A stretch of DNA of 64,000 nt, from contig CADCGT010000001.1 in assembly GCA_902801125.1 (NCBI GenBank), forward strand, positions 1 to 64,000. The letters are read 5' to 3'. Positions within the stretch are counted from its first letter, which is position 1. Every line of letters starts with the position of its first letter. The notes under the pieces were generated by a model. It did not search any database and was not told the DNA's origin. It was given only the letters and a program-made list of their open reading frames with translations. The DNA is from an uncultured Pseudomonadota bacterium. GTDB lineage: Bacteria > Pseudomonadota > Alphaproteobacteria > Rs-D84. The position numbers and the translations under genes were made by a program. Below are positions 26,801 to 35,146 of the stretch, one piece after another.

Positions 26801-26920
26801 GTGTCCCAATTTTGTTTTGTTCAAAGATTTATGAAATGTGTCGTCACCGCGCCAGAATTCCATTATACCGTGTTCCAACGATACAAAATCTGCCTTGGGT
26901 TCTGTTTTTGGGTATGCCAT
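23861..26920 (-). CDS. ileS: Isoleucyl-tRNA synthetase, type 2 (eukaryote-like)
   Basis: A 1,019-residue class I synthetase. The HIGH box reads HWGH (56-59) and the KMSKS loop KFSKS (RKFSKSLGNF), as in the eukaryotic/archaeal-type IleRS also found in Rickettsia; type-1 bacterial enzymes are shorter and end in a zinc finger that is absent here. The editing domain TTTPWTLPANSALAV is present. Type-2 enzymes are generally mupirocin-insensitive (family knowledge). The gene is followed without gap by nth and preceded by a terminator-like leader hairpin. Confidence 0.96.
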   Translation of the reverse strand: MAYPKTEPKADFVSLEHGIMEFWRGDDTFHKSLNKTKLGHPFSFYDGPPFANGLPHWGHLGVSAVKDMVSRYQTMKGRYVERALGWDCHGLPAEASVEKKQKRIAKDIVATDGMAAFCDMCRADVMTYSNEWLKFIERVGRWVDGGDEYGYRTMDKNFMESVIWAIKEMHNRGLLYKDFKVNPYDWKLGTVLSNSEASSEYQDIVDDTVTVWFELSNGDRAIAWTTTPWTLPANSALAVNPNMKYVRMRHDDGHVYVLAESRVSAYEKIFANSENLGTVMGADLVGMCYTPIFPYYADLAKGGHGLYTVISADYVSDGDGTGIVHIAPAYGEDDYIAAKAIDPMFPVILNVDDYGNFDSTVADWAGENIFVANPKIIDWLRANGRLVKKDQHKHSYPFGPRSKEKLIYRATDAWYIDVPKIRERLVEITKNETTWTSAGNRFLSWIENARPWGISRNRFWGVPLPIWERNGEYKIFGSIAEMEEFFGTKVDDLHRPTLDALTRDGWKRIPDVLDCWFESGSMPFASLHYPFENKDLFEKTFPADYIIEGQDQTRGWFYSLMVVAAILFDKPAFRVVSANGMIVDENKRKFSKSLGNFENPEQQLDAYGADAVRLFILGSNFLKAEPVPVDKAGKVFNEPIKTILTPLWNAYHFFTLYANAGNITARDVWGASTRNRLDEYILAETNMLVKTVDAALAEYKPDVAVKEFVRFLDVLNNWYVRRSRARFWDEDTDAFNTLYTVLVMVCRVLAPFAPFVSEYIYKNLTGAESVHLTDWPTAVDTDEKIVADMRRVQEIVSTGKQLREQYKLRNRLPLSKLTVAGGVPMDAYTNIIRDELNVKSVEWMDSASKVADGFIYLVTPKIGARLGAALREIIPMVKRGDYELDGDKLLVGEYTLNSDEFEKRLTIRDGVTGMALPDNTAVIILDTELNSELIAEGLANDALRFIQDTRKALGLDVSDRIKLTYTADLALSGAIEQHRKRIMADALVREMSAGPVESDGNFTDIEGYNFGISIERVKQ

Positions 26921-26945
26921 ATTTTTTACTCCGTGTTTTTATTAT

Positions 26946-26968
26946 AAAAAACGGGCGCATTCGCGCCC
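26946..26968 (-). promoter_or_regulatory. Terminator-like hairpin in the ileS leader
   Basis: On the minus strand GGGCGC-GAAT-GCGCCC is followed by G and TTTTTT, a good intrinsic terminator, 33 nt before the ileS start. No minus-strand gene lies upstream within 760 bp, so it fits an attenuator better than a gene end. The upstream CGCGC could pair with its 5' arm as an antiterminator. Confidence 0.55.
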
Positions 26969-27143
26969 CAGCCAACGCCAAAGCGCGTCGCCGGTTTATC
27001 TTATAATAATGATAGTTTTTTTGTTCATGTCGAACACTTTAATATATAAATTTTCAAATTTCCAGTATTTTATTACCATATTATAAAATTATTGACTGAT
27101 GCGGTTTTTATGGAATAGTAAAGAAGAATAAAGGAATATAAAA

Positions 27144-27695
27144 ATGAAAAAAATATTAAATACAAGACTTGGTTATGCCGCGTGGTTTGGTGATTATGCC
27201 ATTGCGGCTGCAACGGGTATTTTTGTGGCGGGACACAAACTTCGTGACGATATGACAGATTTAGATAATCTGAATAAATGGGTTCCCGTATTCAAAACAT
27301 ATAAAAAACACTTTATTGAACATGTAAAAAAACACAATAATGACCGACTGTCTTGCCGGGCATTTGCACGATATATCACAAAAAGGGGTTATTATCCAAC
27401 TTCGGAAATTGAAGCGAAAAAACTTGGTGATGTTGTTGAAAAAATAAAAACTGCCGATTGGATATCTGTGGTGTTTTTTGAAGAAACAGAACACCAACGT
27501 CGTATGCCACAGTTTTGCCGTGTTGGCGATTATACAATAAACTTTGCATCCGATGGAACGATTTGGTGTGGCGGAATACGCGGAAAAGGGTACATCAACA
27601 TAACTGATGTCCACGGCAAAAACAGACCTATTGCCACAATTTCACCAGAACTGTCCGATTATTTAGCAAAAACAATTATGCAAAAACAAAAATAA
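27144..27695 (+). CDS. Hypothetical protein
   Basis: A 183-residue protein of unknown family. A weakly hydrophobic N-terminal stretch (YAAWFGDYAIAAATGIFVAG, about residues 11-30) could be a membrane contact; the rest is soluble and basic, with a C-terminal beta-rich part (FCRVGDYTINFASDGTIWCGG). AAAGGAATATAAAA is a good ribosome-binding site. It is a single-gene unit on the plus strand between ileS and tRNA-Thr, with its own terminator. Confidence 0.65.
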   Translation: MKKILNTRLGYAAWFGDYAIAAATGIFVAGHKLRDDMTDLDNLNKWVPVFKTYKKHFIEHVKKHNNDRLSCRAFARYITKRGYYPTSEIEAKKLGDVVEKIKTADWISVVFFEETEHQRRMPQFCRVGDYTINFASDGTIWCGGIRGKGYINITDVHGKNRPIATISPELSDYLAKTIMQKQK

Positions 27696-27719
27696 AAAAC
27701 CGCCAAATGGCGGTTTTTT
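27694..27719 (+). terminator. Rho-independent terminator
   Basis: AAAAAACCGCC-AAAT-GGCGGTTTTTT, an 11-bp perfect stem overlapping the preceding stop codon. Confidence 0.85.
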
Positions 27720-27733
27720 ATTAACTAAATACA

Positions 27734-27809
27734 TGGTGCCGGTGATAAGACTCGAACTTACGACCTCCTCATTACGAATGAGATGCTCTACCAACTGAGC
27801 TACACCGGC
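27734..27809 (-). tRNA. tRNA-Thr (anticodon CGT)
   Basis: The acceptor GCCGGTG pairs with CACCGGC, discriminator A, encoded CCA. The anticodon loop TTCGTAA carries CGT, the D-arm is AGCTCAGTTGGTAGAGC and the T-loop TTCGAGT. Confidence 0.95.
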
Positions 27810-27824
27810 ATTGTGACACATACT

Positions 27825-28238
27825 TTACATAACAATATTTCCTTTTTCAAGTGTTTTGATGTTCGTTTTGCGAATTTTTTCCCACACATCACCAATTTTA
27901 CCAACACGCACCCCCAGGTATACCGGCGTTTCATCGGTGACATCAAACACACGACGAAAATCAGGCACGGTTTTTATAACCGTGGCCATTTGTTCCGCCC
28001 TTATTTCCCATACCGCACCCGGTGTCATATTGTGACCGGTATATATGCATAATTCCCCGTTCATAAAGTATCCACGCGGAAAATTATCCATTGCATACCT
28101 TATACGCGGATAATGCAAATTTATTAGCATTTCCATATGTCCGCCGGGAAACCCGTTTGGTGCAACGGTAAGCCCCGTGCCCGGCATTATTATAAATGCG
28201 CGACGCGTTGTATGAAAATCTGTGGCGGAATTTGGCAC
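27825..28238 (-). CDS. Hypothetical protein
   Basis: A 137-residue protein of unknown function. The longest frame starts with GTG overlapping the thyX-like stop (TAGTG), which suggests translational coupling; an ATG at residue 18 (MPGTGLTVAPNG) is the alternative. No signal peptide or membrane helix. The motif GHMEMLINLHYPRIRYAMDNFPRGYF and a C-terminal charged helix (KIRKTNIKTLEKGN) are the main features. It ends 15 bp before tRNA-Thr. Confidence 0.55.
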   Translation of the reverse strand: MPNSATDFHTTRRAFIIMPGTGLTVAPNGFPGGHMEMLINLHYPRIRYAMDNFPRGYFMNGELCIYTGHNMTPGAVWEIRAEQMATVIKTVPDFRRVFDVTDETPVYLGVRVGKIGDVWEKIRKTNIKTLEKGNIVM

Positions 28239-29623
28239 TATATCTGTCTTTGTTTGAAATATCCGTTGATTTTGTCATTGATAATATCACGGCCACAGCA
28301 ACGCGGGCCTTCGGGACATTTACCCATAGACAAACAGGGCGGTGTCAGATATTTCATAAGTTTCGCATTTTCGCCAATGCATTGCGCCAAATCACGACGC
28401 AGGTCGCAAGAAATATGATATATCGCCTCTTGCGCACACCAACATGTGCGTTTACCTTGTTCGTGCATAAGTGCGTTCAGGTTTGCGTGTTTATTGTATT
28501 CAACCATCGCACCGTACGGCGCAACCGCCAATATCATACCGCGTGAAAATGTATCCGCCATTAACGAGTAATACATATTCATAAATTTATCAGCGTCTTT
28601 CTCTAATCCCGCCGCGTTCAATAACGGGGGCAGGTAAAAATAACCGGTAAATTGCGGTTCTGAACGCTGTATACTGCGGTGGCGTTGGTCTTGACCCATT
28701 GTTGCACCGGCATCGATGTGGATTTTACTGTCCACATACATCAAAGAATTATTCATATATCGCGGATGAAACTGCAAGGTATCCGCCATATCAGGCGATT
28801 TGTTTTCTACAAACATTTTATCATCATATTTATAGTCCAGTAATGTAAATTCTGGACGTGTTTTTATTCCACGATAATTTTCAGCAGATGCAAAAAATTT
28901 CGATACATAGTTATGTACAGGTGCCTGTTTGGCCGAATCAAACATATATTTAATTTTTGGGTCATCCCGCATTGCCAATTCGGCCATTTGATTCACCGCG
29001 TCACGCATTTCCGTTGTCCATGCCGTCCGGTATAATGTAAACAGCGTGGCAAGGTCAATCGTGTAATCCAACGCCGTTGGCGCAATCATTGACACAAACA
29101 TACGCAATTGTTCCTGGGCAAATTTTGGGGCATTTTGTTCAACATATTTTTCAGATGCGTACGGCCGTTCACGGTGAATTGCATCACGCGCAAGTTCGGT
29201 CACACGATTTTTGTTTTTTGCATAAACATCCAAACCGTGTTCAATAAAATCGCATGCCGCATTTATATTATAATCAGATACTTCCGGGTGATATGTTTTT
29301 AATGTATTCTTGATTGCGGCCATATCGGGGTTATCGTACATTTTTGAAAAACGACCTGAACGTTGGTCTGTATTGTAAAATGGCGCGGTTAGGTGCAAAC
29401 CAAAAACAACACTGGACACCGGGATACCGTCAATATTGAATGTGTAATAATTATGTTCCAATGTGGTGTGATGACCGGTCTTAAACAGGCGGTTTTCAAC
29501 ATCAATTGTTTCACCCAATTCCGGAACATCCGCCGCATAACATGTGCGTGCCGCGTGTGATGCCAGAATAGTTGGTTCAACATCTGTGCCGGCGATTTTT
29601 TTAACTTTGATAATGTCTGACAT
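28238..29623 (-). CDS. thyX: Two-domain ThyX-like thymidylate synthase
   Basis: ThyX uses FAD and methylene-tetrahydrofolate to make dTMP. Common ThyX proteins have 220-300 residues; this has 461 and seems to hold two ThyX-like halves: an N-terminal one with FNIDGIPVSSVVFGLHLTAPFYNTDQRSGRFSKMY (86-96) and a C-terminal one with DQRHRSIQRSE (312-322), the RHR flavin/substrate motif, followed by CDLRRDLAQCIGENAK. Six cysteines near the C-terminus (CLSMGKCPEGPRCCG) may bind metal. No thyA is in the window. Family assignment is fairly sure, domain boundaries are inferred. Confidence 0.82.
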   Translation of the reverse strand: MSDIIKVKKIAGTDVEPTILASHAARTCYAADVPELGETIDVENRLFKTGHHTTLEHNYYTFNIDGIPVSSVVFGLHLTAPFYNTDQRSGRFSKMYDNPDMAAIKNTLKTYHPEVSDYNINAACDFIEHGLDVYAKNKNRVTELARDAIHRERPYASEKYVEQNAPKFAQEQLRMFVSMIAPTALDYTIDLATLFTLYRTAWTTEMRDAVNQMAELAMRDDPKIKYMFDSAKQAPVHNYVSKFFASAENYRGIKTRPEFTLLDYKYDDKMFVENKSPDMADTLQFHPRYMNNSLMYVDSKIHIDAGATMGQDQRHRSIQRSEPQFTGYFYLPPLLNAAGLEKDADKFMNMYYSLMADTFSRGMILAVAPYGAMVEYNKHANLNALMHEQGKRTCWCAQEAIYHISCDLRRDLAQCIGENAKLMKYLTPPCLSMGKCPEGPRCCGRDIINDKINGYFKQRQI

Positions 29624-29714
29624 ATTTAAACCCTTTCTTTAATTTCAGTTTATTTTTTCATTTTATATTTCAAATTCAACCAAAAAAAACAATTCAGGCA
29701 AAATAAATGTCTGT

Positions 29715-29755
29715 TTTCCGGTCTTTTCGTAAAAAAGTATCAAAAAGGCCGGCAA
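29715..29755. repeat. 41-bp palindromic element, copy D (weak)
   Basis: TTCCGGTCTTTTCGTAAAAA, then AGTATCAAAAAGGCCGG, has the element's layout but more changes, and partly overlaps the pheT terminator, so chance similarity is possible. Confidence 0.4.
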
Positions 29756-29763
29756 TGCCGGCC
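29736..29763 (-). terminator. Rho-independent terminator of pheST
   Basis: On the minus strand GGCCGGC-ATT-GCCGGCC is followed by TTTTTGATACTTTTTT, 32 bp after the pheT stop. Confidence 0.8.
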
Positions 29764-29794
29764 GAAATGATAAAACCGTTCAAAAATGCCGGTA

Positions 29795-32101
29795 TTATTT
29801 ATCACGCACATGTGCGGGACACTTTTTCTCCACCGCCGCGATTATATCGGCATGTAATTTTCCAAGGTCTTGTTCCGACATTTTTTCACGCGGTGTAAAT
29901 GTAATTGTGAATGCGACGGATTTTTTACCGTCCGGCATTTCAAACGAATCAAATACAACCGCGCTTGATATCGGGTTTGTGGCATAGCGCGCCGCCGCAA
30001 CAAGATTCTCTGCCGGATAATCATTTGGAACAATAAAGGCAAAGTCGCGTGTTATTGGTTGAAATTCACTCATCACAATCGGACCACGCGGTAAAACCCT
30101 GTGCGGCAGGTTTTCTATGTTTTCAACAATTCCAATGCATACATTTGTTTTTATCTTTAATTTTTTCGCAACCGATGGATGCAATTCGCCGAATTCCGCC
30201 AAAACCTTTTTACCCTGCATTATTCGACCATAACGGTACGGATGCGCCCAAAGTGGCGGGTTTTCCGTATCGATTGTAAAGTTTCGACCATTTAATAGTG
30301 ATACTATGTCCGCCTTGACATCATATATGTCCACCGGACGATTGCGTTTTTGCCAATGTTTCGGGGCCGTCACGCCGGTGCGAACAATACAAATTTCGGT
30401 ATGTTGTTCATTCGGCATATCGCCATCAAACACGGTTCCCACCTCGAACAGATTCAAATCTGGGTACCCGCGTTTTTCATTATTTGCAACCGCATTCAGC
30501 AATATACCAAGCAATGAATTTCGCGCCGTATCAAAATCAGATATAATTGGATTTGCCACGCGAATAATCGGTTTATCTGATAATATTTCTTCTGTACGCG
30601 AATTACCAAATCCGTACGAACGACATTCGTTTAATCCGCGTGCCGCCAAAGATTTCTTTACTATCAAATCAAAATCATCACTGTGACGCGCATCACCCGT
30701 TGTATGCGCATCGTTTTGGGCAATTCTGTCATATCCATATATGCGAATCAAATCTGCCACAACTGTTTCAGGTATCACAACATCGACACGCGCGGACGGC
30801 GCCGTTATTTCCCATATTTTACCGGTGAATTTTCCGGTGTACCCCAAACGCGTCAAGATATCACGCATATCATCATCAGACATTTCAAGGCCCGTCCGTT
30901 TAACAAACGCATTCGGCGAATATTTAATTACTGGGTTTATTGGTTTATCTGTTCCCGCGGCCGAAAATCCAACGATTTTTCCACCACATGCATCGGTTAT
31001 AATTTTTACCGCGCACATCAACGCCGGACCCGTTATTGTTGGGTCTATACCGCGTTCATATCGGTATGACGCATCGGTTGATATCGACAGGCGTTTAGAT
31101 GTTTTACGAACACACACCGGGTCAAAATATGCGCTTTCCAAAATAATGTTTTTTGTTTTATCACCGGTCATACCGCGCGCACCACCAATCACACCCGCCA
31201 GCGCAAGGATTCCACCATCGTCCGCAATAACAATATCGGTATTTTTTAATTCGTGTTTATTTCCAAATAAATCCGTAAATTCTTCGCCATCGTTTGCCGT
31301 ACGCACAGTTATATCGCCATGGATTTCATCAGCATCAAAGCAATGCATCGGTTGTGCCATATCAAAGCAAATATAATTTGTTGCGTCAATTGGTGCGTTC
31401 TTGGGGTTTATACCAATTGCACGCAACCGATTTGCGATTTTTGAATTACTGGGGCCTATTTTTATATCGTGAATTTCCGCCAATTTATATGCACGACATT
31501 TGTCGGTTTTTATATTGACGCCGCGCGCAGCCCCACGCACCACAAATTTTTCATCCGTCGCCACAATATATTCGCCCGCACCGGCCGCGGCCAGGTCGCG
31601 CGCCACACCGCGCACCGCCAAATAATCCGGACGGTTTGGCGTAATACCCGCATCAAATACGGTGGGACAATCAACAACCGGCGTTCCAATTTTTGTGTTT
31701 TCGGGTAATTCTATAATACCACTGTGGTCATCATTTATGCCAAGTTCGCGGCCACTGCACATCATACCATTGGATACAACACCACGCAGTTTTCCGCTTT
31801 CGATTTTGTGTCCTTCGATAACACAACCGGGGGTGGCCAACGCAGATATTAAACCCACGCGCGCGTTTGGGGCGCCACATACAACCTGGCGCAATGTTCC
31901 TGTCCCATCATCAACCATTAACACGTGCAGATGGTCACTGTTTTCATGGGGACGACATTCCACAATCCGCGCCGCAATCGGTGGCACCGGCACGGTCAGT
32001 TCTTCAACCTCTAGCCCCGTCCGCGTAAGCGTATCCGCAATTTGTTCCGCGGATAAATCTGTTTTCAAATAATCACGCAACCAATCAAATGTCCATTTCA
32101 T
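29795..32101 (-). CDS. pheT: Phenylalanyl-tRNA synthetase beta subunit
   Basis: PheT (768 residues) is the large subunit of the alpha2-beta2 PheRS. Seen: the N-terminal tRNA-binding domain (ARIVECRPHENSDHLHVLMVDDG), B3/4 editing region (ITPNRPDYLAVRGVARDLAAA), B5 and the C-terminal anticodon-binding FDX-ACB domain (SEFQPITRDFAFIVP to the end). pheS lies 15 bp upstream on the same strand. Slightly short (about 800 is usual) but all domains are recognisable. Confidence 0.97.
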   Translation of the reverse strand: MKWTFDWLRDYLKTDLSAEQIADTLTRTGLEVEELTVPVPPIAARIVECRPHENSDHLHVLMVDDGTGTLRQVVCGAPNARVGLISALATPGCVIEGHKIESGKLRGVVSNGMMCSGRELGINDDHSGIIELPENTKIGTPVVDCPTVFDAGITPNRPDYLAVRGVARDLAAAGAGEYIVATDEKFVVRGAARGVNIKTDKCRAYKLAEIHDIKIGPSNSKIANRLRAIGINPKNAPIDATNYICFDMAQPMHCFDADEIHGDITVRTANDGEEFTDLFGNKHELKNTDIVIADDGGILALAGVIGGARGMTGDKTKNIILESAYFDPVCVRKTSKRLSISTDASYRYERGIDPTITGPALMCAVKIITDACGGKIVGFSAAGTDKPINPVIKYSPNAFVKRTGLEMSDDDMRDILTRLGYTGKFTGKIWEITAPSARVDVVIPETVVADLIRIYGYDRIAQNDAHTTGDARHSDDFDLIVKKSLAARGLNECRSYGFGNSRTEEILSDKPIIRVANPIISDFDTARNSLLGILLNAVANNEKRGYPDLNLFEVGTVFDGDMPNEQHTEICIVRTGVTAPKHWQKRNRPVDIYDVKADIVSLLNGRNFTIDTENPPLWAHPYRYGRIMQGKKVLAEFGELHPSVAKKLKIKTNVCIGIVENIENLPHRVLPRGPIVMSEFQPITRDFAFIVPNDYPAENLVAAARYATNPISSAVVFDSFEMPDGKKSVAFTITFTPREKMSEQDLGKLHADIIAAVEKKCPAHVRDK

Positions 32102-32116
32102 ATCAACACCCCTGTA

Positions 32117-33067
32117 TTAAAAGCCACACGATTTTAACCACCGAACATCATTGCCATATAAATCACGCAAATCCGGCAGGTTATATTTTAACATTGCAAG
32201 TCTGTCCCAACCAAACCCAAATGCAAAACCCTGGTATTTATCTGGGTCAATACCACAATTACGCAGAACATTTGGATGAACCATACCCGCACCCATCATT
32301 TCCAACCATCTGTCGCCGTTCCATTTCATATCAACCTCGATAGACGGGTCTGTGAACGGAAAGTACGATGGACGGATACGCAATTCAACATTATCCAATT
32401 CAAAGAATCGTTTAAAAAACGCGCGTATATCGCCAATCAAATCGGCCAATGTCACATTTTTATCTATATACAAACCTTCTATTTGCCCGAACATAGGACC
32501 ATGTGTCGCATCCATTTCTTTACGATATGTCGAACCAATGGCGAACATCTTAATCGGTACACCGTCGGATTCCATCGCACGAATTTGCACCGCCGATGTC
32601 TGGGTGCGCATAACATTGCCATTTGGCAAAAAGAATGTATCCTGCATATCACGCGCCGGATGATATGCTGGGGTATTCAATGCGGTAAAATTATGCCAAT
32701 CGTCTTCGATTTCCGGCCCGGTATGACGCGTGTACCCGAATGATTCCAATATTTTTGATATTTCGTCCAGGCTTTGCGTCAACGGATGAATTGTTCCGCG
32801 GTTTTCCGGTTCGGCGTTTAATGATACATCCAATTTTTCACCCGCCAAGGCCGCGTTCAACGCCGCATTTTCTAATTCGGCCTGGCGATTTTTGAACAAT
32901 TCACGCAGTTCCGCGTTTTCGCGATTTAATTCTGCACGGGCATCGTTATCAAGTTCCTTCATCTGTTTCAATCGCGCCGTCATTGTGCCGTTTTTACCGA
33001 ACACCGATGTATATAATTCCTGTAATTCGGTCAATGATTGTGTCTGTATTATTTTTTCATTTAACAT
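32117..33067 (-). CDS. pheS: Phenylalanyl-tRNA synthetase alpha subunit
   Basis: PheS (316 residues) is the catalytic class II subunit. After an N-terminal coiled coil (about 40-80) come motif 1 (HPLTQSLDEISKILESFGY), motif 2 (TSAVQIRAMESDGVPIKMFAIGSTYRKEMDATHGPMFGQIEG) and motif 3 (GFAFGFGWDRLAMLKY). It is about 15-25 residues shorter than usual, mainly in the N-terminal helices. First gene of pheST, downstream of rplT and a leader hairpin. Confidence 0.97.
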   Translation of the reverse strand: MLNEKIIQTQSLTELQELYTSVFGKNGTMTARLKQMKELDNDARAELNRENAELRELFKNRQAELENAALNAALAGEKLDVSLNAEPENRGTIHPLTQSLDEISKILESFGYTRHTGPEIEDDWHNFTALNTPAYHPARDMQDTFFLPNGNVMRTQTSAVQIRAMESDGVPIKMFAIGSTYRKEMDATHGPMFGQIEGLYIDKNVTLADLIGDIRAFFKRFFELDNVELRIRPSYFPFTDPSIEVDMKWNGDRWLEMMGAGMVHPNVLRNCGIDPDKYQGFAFGFGWDRLAMLKYNLPDLRDLYGNDVRWLKSCGF

Positions 33068-33090
33068 AACTTTACCTTCTTTAATAGATA

Positions 33091-33112
33091 TGGGGTCGCA
33101 TTCGCGGCCCCA
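33091..33112 (-). promoter_or_regulatory. Hairpin in the pheS leader
   Basis: On the minus strand TGGGGCCGC-GAAT-GCGACCCCA, 24 nt before pheS. Stem and loop share GGGGC.GCGAATGCG with the ileS leader hairpin, but there is no T-run, so simple termination is unlikely. Confidence 0.45.
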
Positions 33113-33146
33113 TAATCATAAACAAAAAACAATTTGCCGCCAAGGG

Positions 33147-33512
33147 TTATTTTTCACCCTTGATAAATCGTTTTGCCGTTTCAACCAATGTGGCGAAGTT
33201 TTTATCGCCGACATAGGCCATTTCCGCCAAAACCTTGCGGTCTAATTCAACACCCGCCTTGCGCAGGCCATTCATGAATTGGCTGTATGTGATACCAGAT
33301 GGGCGCACCGCCGCATTGATACGAACAATCCACAAAGACCGAAAATCACGTTTTTTGGCGCGACGGTCGCGATATGCATACTGACCCGCCTTTTCAGATT
33401 TTTCGCGCGCGGCACGATATGTGCTGCTGTGGCGGCCAAGATAACCCTTGGCGCGTTCCAGAATTTTATTGTGTTTTTGACGAACCGTTGTTCCACGTTT
33501 TACCCTTGCCAT
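33147..33512 (-). CDS. rplT: Ribosomal protein bL20
   Basis: L20 (121 residues) binds 23S rRNA early in 50S assembly. [35 protein letters not shown]-like [22 protein letters not shown] and [39 protein letters not shown] are family-typical. It follows rpmI by 12 bp. infC, often upstream of rpmI, is not here. Confidence 0.97.
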   Translation of the reverse strand: MARVKRGTTVRQKHNKILERAKGYLGRHSSTYRAAREKSEKAGQYAYRDRRAKKRDFRSLWIVRINAAVRPSGITYSQFMNGLRKAGVELDRKVLAEMAYVGDKNFATLVETAKRFIKGEK

Positions 33513-33524
33513 TTTGCGCCCCCT

Positions 33525-33728
33525 TTATTTCAAACCATACGGTGCCAAGATTTTAGCCTGGGCCACCATGTTTTCATTCAGATATTGCGGTTTCGAACCG
33601 GCGTTATTTGCACGCGCGGATTTTTTACGCAACAGTTTCTTGTGGGCGTTTCTGCGAACGTTGATTTTCCCGGTCGCAGTCATTCTTGCACGCTTTTTCA
33701 AGTATGACTTTGTTTTTAATTTTGGCAT
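33525..33728 (-). CDS. rpmI: Ribosomal protein bL35
   Basis: L35 (67 residues), a small basic 50S protein: MPKLKTKSYLKKRARMTATGKINVRRNAHKKLLRKKS is diagnostic. First gene of the rpmI-rplT unit. A small hairpin (ATGGCAA/TTGCCAT, 33757-33775) lies in the leader and could take part in the L20-dependent autoregulation known for this operon elsewhere; that is a guess. Confidence 0.96.
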   Translation of the reverse strand: MPKLKTKSYLKKRARMTATGKINVRRNAHKKLLRKKSARANNAGSKPQYLNENMVAQAKILAPYGLK

Positions 33729-33869
33729 TTTTAACCTCTTGTTTTTACTGTATCCTTATGGCAATGCCTTTGCCATTTCGGATGTTTAACGCCAATATTC
33801 TGACACAAATAAAAGAAAAATCAAGTTTTTATTGAATAATGATTTTTTTATGTTTAAAGTAAATCACAA

Positions 33870-34694
33870 ATGAATCCGAAAAAAGTATCTTCCAGATTGC
33901 ATACAATTATAAAATCCGCCATTGTCGCGGCCATTTTGCCTTTTATTTTTGTATATATCGTTGTTGCAAAACCGGACTATCGTGTTATAAATGCCGTGGC
34001 ACATATTGCTATGCCGGTGGTGGACGGAATTGGCGATTTAATAACCTGGCCGGTGCGGGCGGGTGGAAATATTGTTAAACGCGTGCATGATATTTCAAAT
34101 TTGGAACAAGAAAACGAAGAATTGCGCGCCCGCCTTGATATGGCGTTGGCCGACAAAAATAATTGCGATATTGCGTTGTTGGAAAACCAAAAATTGGAAC
34201 GCGAATTAGATATAGTTAAAAATACCCCGTATGCCGCGGTTGTCGCAGATGTTATTTTCGATAATTCCGCGTTGCACCATGGAACATTTATGATAAATCG
34301 TGGGTCGCGTGATGGCGTTGCGCCGGGTATGGTCGTTGTGTCTTTTGATAACACATTGGCGGGAATTGTCATAGATACGGCCGCACATTTTGCGCGCGTT
34401 CGGTCATTGATTGATTCGAATACAAATATCGCGGTTCGTATTGCCGGGTCCGAAGTTTATGGATTTTTGGCCGGAAACGGTTCAAATACACCAAGCATTG
34501 GGTTCCTTAGTGACCATAAATTTCAAACCGCGCGCGGTGTTAAATTGGTAACCAGTGGTATAAGTGGCGTTTTGCCGCCCGATATTTTCGTCGGAACAAT
34601 GAAAGATGATTCAGATGTTGATGTGTTGACACCACGCGAACTGTCACGCGTTATGGTGTTAAAATTTAATTCAGACCAAGATAATTATAAATGA
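33870..34694 (+). CDS. mreC: Rod shape-determining protein MreC
   Basis: MreC (274 residues) is the bitopic periplasmic scaffold of the elongasome. One N-terminal membrane helix (about 15-33, IVAAILPFIFVYIVVA), a coiled coil (about 75-115, LEQENEELRARLDMALADK) and the beta-rich domain with VIFDNSALHHGTFMINRGSRDGVAPGMVVV are typical. First gene of mreC-mreD-mrdA-rodA-topA-dnaG; overlaps mreD by 4 bp. mreB is at 14404, unlinked. Confidence 0.94.
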   Translation: MNPKKVSSRLHTIIKSAIVAAILPFIFVYIVVAKPDYRVINAVAHIAMPVVDGIGDLITWPVRAGGNIVKRVHDISNLEQENEELRARLDMALADKNNCDIALLENQKLERELDIVKNTPYAAVVADVIFDNSALHHGTFMINRGSRDGVAPGMVVVSFDNTLAGIVIDTAAHFARVRSLIDSNTNIAVRIAGSEVYGFLAGNGSNTPSIGFLSDHKFQTARGVKLVTSGISGVLPPDIFVGTMKDDSDVDVLTPRELSRVMVLKFNSDQDNYK

Positions 34695-35146
34695 AAGAAC
34701 TGGTTGTAAAATATTTAAGATTGCTTTTTCCATTTATCATAACAATCGCGTTATGGCGGATTTCTGTGCCATGGATAAATCCGGCGGGAATTTTGGCAAT
34801 TATACCGATATTTTATTGTTCTTTTATACGGCCGGTATCGTATTTTACGCCGTTTGCGATACTGATTTGTTTTTTAATAGATTACAAGTTTAATACCGTT
34901 TTAATGTGGACAACATGTTATTGCGCGTTCTATGCGGTGATGAATATTCAAACATTCATAGATTTAACGCATACGAATAAATCCGGTGTATACGCATTTA
35001 TGGGATTTGTCGGCGCGGTCATATTTTTGATGACCGCCACGAATTTAAGTCTTATGAATTTTTTATCGGGCGCGATTATGTTCGCCGTTTTAACAATAAT
35101 GTATATTCCGGTAATAACAACTGTCCAGGTGGTGCAAAATGATTGA
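34691..35146 (+). CDS. mreD: MreD-like rod shape membrane protein
   Basis: A 151-residue integral membrane protein with four or five hydrophobic helices (LFPFIITIALWRI, AGILAIIPIFYCSFI, YFTPFAILICFLIDY, GFVGAVIFLMTATNLSLM, SGAIMFAVLTIMYIPVITTV). Sequence alone is weak, but position between mreC and mrdA, size and topology identify MreD, the least conserved elongasome member. Overlaps both neighbours (4 and 8 bp), indicating translational coupling. Confidence 0.82.
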   Translation: MKELVVKYLRLLFPFIITIALWRISVPWINPAGILAIIPIFYCSFIRPVSYFTPFAILICFLIDYKFNTVLMWTTCYCAFYAVMNIQTFIDLTHTNKSGVYAFMGFVGAVIFLMTATNLSLMNFLSGAIMFAVLTIMYIPVITTVQVVQND

